Both the position numbers and the translations under genes were made by a program. Below are positions 33,160 to 41,288 of a DNA stretch of 64,000 bases, one piece after another; position 1 is the first letter of the stretch; the number at the start of each line of letters is the position of its first letter. The notes beneath the pieces are model-generated. The model made no database searches. It was given only the letters and a program-made list of their open reading frames with translations, and was not told where the DNA came from. This DNA comes from WJMT01 sp964456985 (lineage in GTDB: Bacteria > Acidobacteriota > Aminicenantia > Aminicenantales > Aminicenantaceae): contig CAYWDH010000010.1 of NCBI GenBank assembly GCA_964456985.1, positions 13,474-77,473 on the forward strand. The letters are read 5' to 3'.

Positions 33160-34398
33160 ATGAGATATAAAAGATGCAAACCTTTTTTGGGATTAATTCT
33201 CATTCTTTTATTTCCTATTCTCGGAAATGCCGAAGAACCGAAGGTGATCAGCCCCCTAAGCGGTGTTACCTGGGTGATGGGAGAAACCTACACCATTGAA
33301 TGGAGTGGATTTTCAGGCAGTACCGTTGATGTTCTCTTATATCGGGGTGAAGCCATACAGCTGGAGTTGAATGATGTCTCTAATAAAGGCTCCCTGTCAT
33401 TCGAGGTTCCGATTTACAGCGATGGGACAGATTATCAGATCATTATTTGGTCCAAGGACCGCAAACAACATGCAAGCTCCGGAGATTTTACCATTACCAA
33501 ACCCGTTGAAGAAGGCAGTCAGATAGTCTTAACGCCCGAAGAGAATGAGCAGTGGATCATACATAAGGAGTACAAGGTCACATGGAGCGGATTTTCAGGC
33601 TCGGCTGTAGATATTATTCTCTATAAAGGCTCTTTGCAGCAGCTGACAAGAAAAGATGTGCCGAATACCGGAAGCTACTGGTTCACTGTTCCCAGCTTGA
33701 TGGATGGAAGCGATTACCGGTTTATAATTATAGCAGGGGATCAACATGCTGGCTCCAAATACTTCAGTATTGTTCGCCGGCCTGTTGTGGCTCAGCCCCA
33801 CAAAGATGATGTGCTGAGTACAGGTAGTCTTTGCATGATCGTCTGGGATGGATTTTCGACAGGATCTAATGTGGAGGGCATGAGTGTGGAGTTATTCCAG
33901 AATCAAAAAAAGATCATGACCATTGCCAGTACGACAGACACTGTGGGGCACCATAATTGGCGGGTGCCCTCTGATTTATCCGGACCCGGCTATCAAATCA
34001 GGGTCAGTTCCAACTTCAATGATGAGGAAGCTGTCTCAGATGAATTCGAGATTCGAGTCAAGCTTACTGTCACACCTGCTGTCCCCGTCATAGAACAACA
34101 CAAACCGACCCTAAGAGTGCTGCCAACAATCACCAGCCCAAAAGCAAATGCAAAGTGGAAAGCAGGAAATAAGTATGAGATCAAATGGGTCGGGATTAAG
34201 GGGGAGAGGGTGAGGATTGAACTTTTTCAGGGACCTGTTAGAAGATTGGTTATAGCTAAATCTGCAGTCAATAAGGGGTTCCATAAATGGAACATTCCTG
34301 TCAGCTTCAAAGGACCGAATTACCGTATTGTCATAAGCCCAGCAGTCTACACTAAAACACCAGCCCAGATAAATTCCCCAACCTTTTCCATATACTAG
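33160..34398 (+). CDS. exported protein with four KNH/Kre9-like beta repeats
   Basis: 412 residues from MRYKRCKPFLGLILILLFPILGNAEE, a signal peptide; the ATG at 33160 has AAAAGG 9 bp upstream, whereas the longer frame does not fit. Four repeats of about 95 residues each carry W-x-G-x-x-Y-x-I-x-W-x-G-F and end in VPSxxxGxxYxIxI (GETYTIEWSGFSGSTVDVLL, KEYKVTWSGFSGSAVDIIL, LCMIVWDGFSTGSNVEG, KYEIKWVGIKGERVRIEL), matching the Ser-Thr-rich GPI-anchored/Kre9-KNH family of extracellular beta domains. Probably a cell-surface or adhesive protein. The stop TAG overlaps a repeat copy. Confidence 0.75.
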   Translation: MRYKRCKPFLGLILILLFPILGNAEEPKVISPLSGVTWVMGETYTIEWSGFSGSTVDVLLYRGEAIQLELNDVSNKGSLSFEVPIYSDGTDYQIIIWSKDRKQHASSGDFTITKPVEEGSQIVLTPEENEQWIIHKEYKVTWSGFSGSAVDIILYKGSLQQLTRKDVPNTGSYWFTVPSLMDGSDYRFIIIAGDQHAGSKYFSIVRRPVVAQPHKDDVLSTGSLCMIVWDGFSTGSNVEGMSVELFQNQKKIMTIASTTDTVGHHNWRVPSDLSGPGYQIRVSSNFNDEEAVSDEFEIRVKLTVTPAVPVIEQHKPTLRVLPTITSPKANAKWKAGNKYEIKWVGIKGERVRIELFQGPVRRLVIAKSAVNKGFHKWNIPVSFKGPNYRIVISPAVYTKTPAQINSPTFSIY

Positions 34399-34497
34399 GG
34401 GGACGGGCCCGGCTATCTTCAATCATATCAATAACATAACCCTACTTTTCCACAACCCTCCACCCTGAAGGGCCGTCGTTTTTGGGCCCAAAAATCA
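34398..34497 (+). repeat. dispersed ~100-bp repeat, copy 6
   Basis: Begins with the last base of the KNH-repeat gene's stop codon. GGGGGACGGGCCCGG, ATCATATCAATAACATAA, CTTTTCCACA, CACCCTGAAG, TTTTTGGGCCCAAAAATCA. Confidence 0.9.
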
Positions 34498-34549
34498 CAA
34501 ATTCAACAACCACAATCAAATCAGCACCAGTGCCTTTAAGACTTTCACC

Positions 34550-34577
34550 TTGTTATATGGAAAAAAAGTGATAGAAT
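34550..34577 (+). promoter_or_regulatory. promoter of the metal-efflux operon, close to the start codon
   Basis: TTGTTA (34550-34555), 16-bp spacer, TAGAAT (34572-34577). The ATG at 34587 lies only about 9 bp further on and has no ribosome site, so the transcript may be nearly leaderless. Confidence 0.45.
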
Positions 34578-34586
34578 GTTCTGTAT

Positions 34587-35849
34587 ATGAAAAAACTGTT
34601 TTTTTCGCAAGCCCTCATTCTTTTTACTCTTGCCCTAACCGCTTCTCCCCAGACTTCTCCCCAAACTTCTCCCCAAGCAAATGAGTCTTTCACACTCCAG
34701 GAGTTGATCGATATCGGTCTGAAGCAAAATCCTAAGATCACAGAAACCCGCTTCAAGGTCGAATCGCTTCATGAAGCCTATCTTGCCTCCAAGCGGCTTT
34801 CCAATCCGGAGTTTGAATACACTACCGGAGATGCTGAATCCTACGAGGGAGACATTCAAAGGACCACTCGGAACATTTCGATCCATCAGCCCATAGAAAA
34901 CCCTATCAAACGGCATTACCGCCTCCAGATGAATAAAAAATCATGGGAAGCCGCAGAACTCGATTATAAGTATTCGAAACTGGAGACCGCCACCACAATC
35001 AAAGAGATTTTCTATGAGATCCTTTTCTTGAAGCAAAATGCAGAGTTATCCTATCAAAAAAAAGACTCCATCCAGAAAATCCATCAACTGGTCCAAAAAA
35101 GAGCAGATCTCGGAGAGGTCAAAGAACTGGAAGCCCTCAAGCTTTCCGTAGAGATGCTCAGAGCCCAGAATGAATGGAATGAGATCAAAACAGAATTAGA
35201 TCTGGCCAAGGACAGGCTCAATAAATTCCTCGGGGATTCTCTTCCCCAGGATTTCGAAGTCCAGGGAGAGCTCGGATATTTTCCTTTGAATGCGACTGAA
35301 AATGAAGAATATTTTATAAATAAAAGCCTCAACAGCCATCCCCTGATCAAACAGAAGAAGATACTGGTAGAGGAAGCTCAGGACAATATCAGCTATGTGA
35401 AGTGGCAGCGGATCCCGGATTTCAACCTCGCCGCATTCAGCCAAAAAATGCTTCACGGCACAAACCAGGGGATCGGGATCTCTTTTGACATCCCTTTATG
35501 GGACTTCAAATCCAGAGAGATATTCGAGGCAGAGAACAAAGCGCTGAGCCGGAGCCAGGAATTAAGGGGGCTGGAAATAGAACTTGCCAACCAAATCAGG
35601 TCAAAAATAAATCGTTTAAAGCTTTCCGGAGAGACCATAAAGCTTTTTGAAGACGCCCTTTTAAAACAGGCCCATGAAAGCCTGCGTATTTCCAGGTTGA
35701 GCTACAGTCACGGAGAGATATCATTGATCGAATTTCTGGATACCCAGAGGACCTACTACAGCATTCTCAGTGACTATCAGGAATCTTTGTTAAAGTGGAA
35801 TCTGGATAAAGTCTCTCTGGAAAGAGCGTTGGGAGAAGAGTTGAAATGA
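34587..35849 (+). CDS. CusC/TolC-family outer-membrane efflux protein
   Basis: 420 residues. Signal peptide ends around residue 20, followed by a tandem SPQT run coded by a 12-bp DNA repeat. FTLQELIDIGLKQNPKITETRFKVES and GEVKELEALKLSVEMLRAQNEW plus a second such half (AENKALSRSQELRGLEIELANQIRS, LRISRLSYSHGEISLIEFLDTQRTYY) are the two halves of the outer-membrane efflux barrel/coiled coil. Exit duct for the RND pump coded next. The stop overlaps the CusB-like start by 4 bp. Confidence 0.88.
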   Translation: MKKLFFSQALILFTLALTASPQTSPQTSPQANESFTLQELIDIGLKQNPKITETRFKVESLHEAYLASKRLSNPEFEYTTGDAESYEGDIQRTTRNISIHQPIENPIKRHYRLQMNKKSWEAAELDYKYSKLETATTIKEIFYEILFLKQNAELSYQKKDSIQKIHQLVQKRADLGEVKELEALKLSVEMLRAQNEWNEIKTELDLAKDRLNKFLGDSLPQDFEVQGELGYFPLNATENEEYFINKSLNSHPLIKQKKILVEEAQDNISYVKWQRIPDFNLAAFSQKMLHGTNQGIGISFDIPLWDFKSREIFEAENKALSRSQELRGLEIELANQIRSKINRLKLSGETIKLFEDALLKQAHESLRISRLSYSHGEISLIEFLDTQRTYYSILSDYQESLLKWNLDKVSLERALGEELK

Positions 35850-37087
35850 AAAAATATATTCAGTTTTTGATCCTTTTTGTATTTGCATTAATGTTCGCTC
35901 TTTCGTGCTCCAGTAAAAATCCTTCCCAAACCTCATCTGATAATAATGAACCGCTCACCAATGAACAGTCTGCTGAAGAACATGAGCATCATACCTTGAA
36001 AATATCCGAGGAGCAGCAAAAAGAATGGGGGATAGCAGTCGGCTCTCCAAGAAGACAAACAGCTGCCTTTCAAATCGAAGTTCCCGGAACACTTGAGCTC
36101 AATCAGAACAGAACAGCTCATATCTCAAGTTTTGTCAATGGGAAGATATCCGATCTTTCGGCAGACCTTGGGGACAAGGTCAAAAAGGGACAAACCCTGC
36201 TGGTCATCAATTCCCCGGATTATGCAAAAGCCCAGGCCGATTTTCTTATAACGAGAGCGGAAATGAATTTCAGCAGCGAGGAATATGAAAGGGCTGAGAT
36301 GCTGCTTAAAGAAAAGGCCATAGAGGAAAAAGAGTTTCTCAAACGGAAGGCAGAATATGAAAGACTCGCTACAGAAAATGGAGCCCTCGGGTCTCAACTC
36401 CACTCATACGGAATCACTCACGATCAGATCGACGTCCTTATCGAAAAATGCAAACACCTGAGAGAAAAGGAATACAAATGCGATATCGCAGAACCTTTTC
36501 TTCCGGTCCTGGCTCCCTTATCAGGAACCGTGATATTCAGAGATGCGGTCAGAGGAGATCACGTTGAGCCTGGAAAAGTGCTTTTCACTACTTCTGACCT
36601 GACCACTCTATGGGCTGAATTGGATGCATATGAAAAGGATATTCCTCATATTAAAAAAGACAGCACAATCCTGATTCAGTCTTCTTTGTACCCTCAGAGA
36701 ACTTTTCCGGCTGCCATCACCTATATCAGCGATGTGATCGATCCTGAACTCAGGACCATAAAGATAAGAGCAGAGGTCAAAAACACGGAAAATTTGCTCA
36801 AGCCCCACATGTACATCACAGGTTTGATTGAAAGCCAGAACACCCAAGAGCAGATCCTCACGGTTCCGGAGGGAGCAGTTCAAAGCCTGGAGGGAGAAAA
36901 AATTGTCTTTGTCCTGAACCCGGATCAGGAATTCGAGGCAAGACATGTCAAGCTGGGAGATAAAATAGGAGACCAAATGATCATAAAAGAGGGGCTTACT
37001 GAAAACGATCGGGTTGTCCTGGATGGAGCCTTCACATTAAAAAGCGAACTCAATAAAGCCGAATTTGGCCATCACCATGCGCATTAG
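35846..37087 (+). CDS. CusB/HlyD-family periplasmic adaptor
   Basis: 413 residues; lipobox-like LMFALSC near residue 21. The barrel-sandwich/lipoyl halves are visible (RTAHISSFVNGKISDLSADLGDKVKKGQTLLVINSPDY; LAPLSGTVIFRDAVRGDHVEPGKVLFTTSDL), with a coiled coil between them. His-rich stretches EEHEHHTLKI near the N-terminus and GHHHAH at the C-terminus suggest metal binding. It links the inner-membrane pump and outer-membrane duct. Confidence 0.9.
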   Translation: MKKYIQFLILFVFALMFALSCSSKNPSQTSSDNNEPLTNEQSAEEHEHHTLKISEEQQKEWGIAVGSPRRQTAAFQIEVPGTLELNQNRTAHISSFVNGKISDLSADLGDKVKKGQTLLVINSPDYAKAQADFLITRAEMNFSSEEYERAEMLLKEKAIEEKEFLKRKAEYERLATENGALGSQLHSYGITHDQIDVLIEKCKHLREKEYKCDIAEPFLPVLAPLSGTVIFRDAVRGDHVEPGKVLFTTSDLTTLWAELDAYEKDIPHIKKDSTILIQSSLYPQRTFPAAITYISDVIDPELRTIKIRAEVKNTENLLKPHMYITGLIESQNTQEQILTVPEGAVQSLEGEKIVFVLNPDQEFEARHVKLGDKIGDQMIIKEGLTENDRVVLDGAFTLKSELNKAEFGHHHAH

Positions 37088-37165
37088 AGCTTGGGCTTCA
37101 GGGCTCAAAAGGCCAAATACGAAATACGGTATAAATAAAAATGGAAGAAGAAAGATCTTCGTCAA

Positions 37166-40100
37166 ATGATTTCCAAAACGATTGAATTCTCTCTCAGGCA
37201 CCGCTTGTTCGTGGTCCTGGCCACTGTGGCGTTGGCTCTTTTGGGATATTTCGCCTTTCAAAGGCTTCCTATAGACGTGTTTCCTGATCCTTCTCCCCCA
37301 TTGGTTCAAATATATACGGAAGCCCCGGGAATGGCCCCAGAGGAAGTGGAAAGGCTGATATCCTACCCTGTGGAATCCTCAATGTTCGGGCTTCCTAAAA
37401 TAGATAAGATACGGTCGACCTCCTCCTTTGCACTTTCCATTGTCAATGTCTATTTTGCAGAGAAAACAGATATATACTGGGCCCGCCAGCTGGTATCCCA
37501 GCGCCTGAACGAGATCCGGGATATCATCCCGGAACAGGCCCATAATCCGGTTTTAGGACCCATATCAACGGGGCTGGGGCTGGTCTATCTTTATTATTTA
37601 GAGAGTGAAAATCACTCCACTATGGAGCTCCGCACTATACAGGACTGGCTTATCAAATATGAGCTAAAATCTGTGCCGGAAGTTTCTCAGGTCCTGAGTA
37701 TCGGAGGGGATGTCAAGGAGTTTAAAATTTTGATCAATCCCCAGTCACTTCTGAAATACAATCTCACGATTTCCGATATCATCGCTAAGGTCAAACAGAA
37801 CAACCAGAATATCGGAGCCGGCTTTATCACGAGGGGAAAAGAAGAATATATCGTAAGGAGTGTCGGGCTTGCCAGGACCATTGAGGACCTGGAAAATATC
37901 GTTGTTGCAAACTACGAGGGCATTCCGGTCTTTCTCCGGGATATGGCCCAGGTCAAAGTTCTCCCGGCTGTTAAAAGGGGAGCCGCTCTTGCCAACGGAG
38001 AGGGCGAGAAAGTTGTGGGAATGGTGCTCAAATTGTTTGGCTCAAACACAGCCAGGGTCATCCAGAACTTAGAGGAGAGAATTTCAGAAATAAACAAGGT
38101 GCTGCCTGAGGGAGTGAAGATCGTCCCGTTCTACAACCAGGCATCCCTTGTAAAAAAATGCTTTTCCACTGTTTCGCTGAATCTTGTGGTCGGAATTGTT
38201 CTTGTGATCATTGTTCTTTTCCTTTTTATGGGAGATTTCCCGTCCGCGCTCATAGCTGTTTTTTCCCTTCCTTTTTCTATTCTTCTTTCATTCATCTTGA
38301 TGAACCGGATCGGTCTTTCTGCAGACTTGATGTCCTTTGGGGGACTGGCCATTGCCATTGGTCTTATTGCGGATGCGGCCATAATCATGGTGGAGAACAT
38401 CCACCGGCATGTGCAGTTTGGGGATCAAGATAAGTTCACCGCTGTTGTATCTGCAGGAGAGGAAGTGGGCCGGCCGCTCTTTTTTGCCATTGCCATTATC
38501 ATCCTCGTCTTTCTTCCTATATTCACCTTAACCGGGGTCGAGGGGATCATGTTCCGTCCAATGGGATACACCATTTCCTTTGCCATAGCCGGTTCGCTGC
38601 TTTTTGCTGTGATTTCTGTCCCTGCTCTCTCCTTTTATCTGCTGAGGAAGAGAAAAAGATCCGTAGAACACTCCTTTTTGATGAAGCACATTAAAAGAGC
38701 CTATTCTCCCTTCTTCTCTTATTGCCAGCGACATAAGAAAACGGTTTTTATCAGCACGGCCTTTGTTTTTTTGATAGGGATGGTCATAGTCCCTTTTTTA
38801 GGGAGGGAATATATGCCGCGCCTTGAAGAAGGGACGCTTCACCTCCGTGCTTCCTTTGACCCGAATATAAGTTTGAATGAGACCATTTCCATCACCTCAG
38901 GGATTGAAAAAACAATCAAGCAGCTGCCTGAAGTGACGGGGGTTTTAAGCCGGATAGGAAGAGGGGAGGTAGGAAGCCATGCTCATTTTGTGAACAATGC
39001 TGAGATCCTGATCAAGCTCAAACCCATACAAAAGTGGACCCATTTCAGAGATAAGGACGAACTCATTGATGAGCTGGAGCACAGCCTGGAAAAATTCCCG
39101 GGAATGAACCTTAATATCACGCAGCCCATTGCTCATAATCTGGATGAGCTGATAACCGGGGTTAAGGCACAGCTGGCTGTCAAACTCTACGGGGAGGATT
39201 TCGATGTGCTTAGAGAAAAATCCTCTGAGATCAAAGAAGCCCTTGGCTCGGTGAGAGGCGCGGCTGACCTCCAGATCGAACAGTTCGTCGGACAGAATTA
39301 TATCCAGATACAGCTCCATAGGGAAAAAATAGCCCGGTATGGTTTGAACATCCGGGAAATCCAGCAGACCATTGAGGCTGCGGTGGGGGGGATAACCTTG
39401 GGGCAGGTGTACGATCAGCAAAGGAGGTTTAATATCTTCCTCCGCTTTGCTCCTGAATTCAGGGCCAACATGGAGCATATCCAGAATTTGCTCATCCGGC
39501 TTCCTGAAAAAGGATACATCCCCCTTGCTCAAATAGCATCTATTGAAGAAACAGAAGGCCCCCGTTTGGTCAACAGGGAAGGAAACAGGAGATACATCAC
39601 CATACAGTGCAATGTGAGGGGAAGAGATATGGGAAGCTTTGTGGATGAAGCGCAAAAGACCATTCAGGAGGAAGTGAATCTCCCGGCGGGATATATGGTG
39701 AAATGGGGCGGCCAGTTTCAGCTCCAGCAGGAAGCTAATAAAAGATTTTTGGTGATCATTCCGATCACGCTGGCTGTGGTGGCTCTTCTTCTGTTTTCTA
39801 TATTCTATTCGTTTAAGGAAGTGCTTATCATACTCATCAATATTCCTCTGGCTCTTACAGGAGGGATCATTGCTTTGAAGATTTCAGGGCTATATTTGAG
39901 CGTGCCGGCCTTCATAGGGTTCATTGCCATTTTCGGGATCGCTCTGGAGGACGGTCTTGTTCTTATGTCCTCTTTCCATAAACATCTGAAGCAGGGCTTG
40001 GATTTGGAGCGTGCGGTTTTAGAGGGGGTCCATATCAAACTGAGGCCTGTTCTCATGACTTCCTTTACCACAATATTTGGAGTGATGCCGTTGCTTTTAT

Positions 40101-40252
40101 CCAGAGGGCCCGGAGCTGAGATCCAGAGGCCTCTGGCCGCAGTGGTGGTGGGAGGCCTCATCACATCAACGCTTGTCACCTTGGTCGTCCTCCCCCTCAT
40201 CTTCCAAAAATTAAGGGGGGACGGGCCCGGGCATCTCCAATCATATCAATAA
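37166..40252 (+). CDS. CusA-type heavy-metal RND efflux pump
   Basis: 1028 residues, full RND length. LPIDVFPDPSPPLVQIYTEAPGMAPEEVERLISYPVE, RSTSSFALSIVNVYF and MLxRGPGAEIQRPLA at the end are CzcA/CusA hallmarks. TM4 reads GGLAIAIGLIADAAIIMVEN, the CusA-like (monovalent Cu/Ag) form rather than the CzcA form with Asp-Phe-Gly. The position near MPRLEEGTLHLRAS lacks the methionine found in E. coli CusA (LLYMPST), so specificity is uncertain. Operon partner of the two genes before it. The last residues, GDGPGHLQSYQ, and the stop come from a dispersed repeat. Confidence 0.88.
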   Translation: MISKTIEFSLRHRLFVVLATVALALLGYFAFQRLPIDVFPDPSPPLVQIYTEAPGMAPEEVERLISYPVESSMFGLPKIDKIRSTSSFALSIVNVYFAEKTDIYWARQLVSQRLNEIRDIIPEQAHNPVLGPISTGLGLVYLYYLESENHSTMELRTIQDWLIKYELKSVPEVSQVLSIGGDVKEFKILINPQSLLKYNLTISDIIAKVKQNNQNIGAGFITRGKEEYIVRSVGLARTIEDLENIVVANYEGIPVFLRDMAQVKVLPAVKRGAALANGEGEKVVGMVLKLFGSNTARVIQNLEERISEINKVLPEGVKIVPFYNQASLVKKCFSTVSLNLVVGIVLVIIVLFLFMGDFPSALIAVFSLPFSILLSFILMNRIGLSADLMSFGGLAIAIGLIADAAIIMVENIHRHVQFGDQDKFTAVVSAGEEVGRPLFFAIAIIILVFLPIFTLTGVEGIMFRPMGYTISFAIAGSLLFAVISVPALSFYLLRKRKRSVEHSFLMKHIKRAYSPFFSYCQRHKKTVFISTAFVFLIGMVIVPFLGREYMPRLEEGTLHLRASFDPNISLNETISITSGIEKTIKQLPEVTGVLSRIGRGEVGSHAHFVNNAEILIKLKPIQKWTHFRDKDELIDELEHSLEKFPGMNLNITQPIAHNLDELITGVKAQLAVKLYGEDFDVLREKSSEIKEALGSVRGAADLQIEQFVGQNYIQIQLHREKIARYGLNIREIQQTIEAAVGGITLGQVYDQQRRFNIFLRFAPEFRANMEHIQNLLIRLPEKGYIPLAQIASIEETEGPRLVNREGNRRYITIQCNVRGRDMGSFVDEAQKTIQEEVNLPAGYMVKWGGQFQLQQEANKRFLVIIPITLAVVALLLFSIFYSFKEVLIILINIPLALTGGIIALKISGLYLSVPAFIGFIAIFGIALEDGLVLMSSFHKHLKQGLDLERAVLEGVHIKLRPVLMTSFTTIFGVMPLLLSRGPGAEIQRPLAAVVVGGLITSTLVTLVVLPLIFQKLRGDGPGHLQSYQ

Positions 40253-40312
40253 CTTACATTACTTTTCCACAATCGCCTACCCTGGAAGGATGTCATTTTT
40301 GGGGGCAAAAAA
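40215..40312 (+). repeat. dispersed ~100-bp repeat, copy 7
   Basis: Starts within the RND pump gene and supplies its C-terminus. Middle reads ATCAATAACTTACATTAC before TTTTCCACA, a subtype shared with the two minus-strand copies. Confidence 0.92.
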
Positions 40313-40515
40313 GAGCATATGGAACCCAATCAAATTTTATTAAGAGATGTAGCCGAAGATTAAAATCATGTCATCCTTGGCGCATTTTCCTTTATATAGG
40401 CGTATCCTGTTCTTTAGTTCTATGGAATTTTCAATGGAAAACAAAGAGAGCAACGATTCCTCCTTCCTGAAGGTTTAATTTAAAAAGAGTGAATATTAGT
40501 AAGGGAGGAAAACAA

Positions 40516-41049
40516 ATGAGAAAATCAATTCGTTTCATTGTTTTCATTGTCATTGCTACAGGGTGTGTTTCTCTGGGGCTGGCCCAGGAGATATTTGATG
40601 TCGGAGTCATTGACTCGTCCAAAGTGATACAGACTTCTGCAGAAGGGAAAAAAGCGATTTTTACGCTCAAACAAAAAGAGCAGCAAATTATTGATGGACT
40701 GGCAAAAATAGACAAGCAGGTCAAAGAATTACAGTCTAAACTGGACACTCAAAAATTACTGCTTACGCCCGAATCCCAGCAGCAGATAGCCTTTGATATG
40801 GAACAACTGCAGACTAAAAGGAAAAGAGCTGAGGAGGATTATGCCAAAGAATACAAGCAGTTAGAGTTCAGCCTTGTTTCCAAAATCAGGAATGAAGTTT
40901 TTCCAATCATTGAAACTGTGGCCAAAGAGAAGAATTTCCGTCTGGTACTCGATCTGTCTGTAACGGGAGCTGCCTATGTTGACCCTGTGATCGACATCAC
41001 AGAGGAGGTAATCCAGAGATATGATGAGGCCATGTCTTCGTCTGAATAG
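40516..41049 (+). CDS. OmpH/Skp-family periplasmic chaperone
   Basis: 177 residues from MRKSIRFIVFIVIATGCVSLGLAQ (AAGGGAGG 7 bp upstream decides this ATG). Signal peptide, then FDVGVIDSSKVIQTSAEGKKAIFTLKQKEQQI and a long charged coiled coil ending in EVFPIIETVAKEKNFRLVLDLS, the standard OmpH layout. It would escort outer-membrane proteins through the periplasm. Confidence 0.85.
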   Translation: MRKSIRFIVFIVIATGCVSLGLAQEIFDVGVIDSSKVIQTSAEGKKAIFTLKQKEQQIIDGLAKIDKQVKELQSKLDTQKLLLTPESQQQIAFDMEQLQTKRKRAEEDYAKEYKQLEFSLVSKIRNEVFPIIETVAKEKNFRLVLDLSVTGAAYVDPVIDITEEVIQRYDEAMSSSE

Positions 41050-41128
41050 ACGTAGAGACATATTATCTGGGATTAGGTTCTAGATAGCCGGGCTTCTATA
41101 TGTCCGGTTGGGATAAAATGCAAAGTAG

Positions 41129-41226
41129 TGATTTTTACCCCCAAAAAACAGAGCTTCTCTGGGTAAGGGAATGTGGAAAAGTAAAGTAAGTTATTGATAT
41201 AAAAGAATATCCCCGGGCCCGTCCCC
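41129..41226 (-). repeat. dispersed ~100-bp repeat, copy 8 (reversed)
   Basis: Minus-strand orientation. Includes TTTTCCACA, and near the 3' end CAGAG-AAG-CTCTG followed by six T, a terminator-like hairpin. No minus-strand gene ends here; it lies between two plus-strand genes. Confidence 0.9.
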
Positions 41227-41288
41227 ATAATTATTTGACAATTCCCGTATAATTCAAGTAAAACCTTTATAAGAATAAGGCTCTGAGC

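Noticed and set aside
38945..39655. 236-aa minus-strand frame opposite the RND pump
   Set aside because: Antisense shadow of a full-length RND gene; no start signals or homologous pattern.
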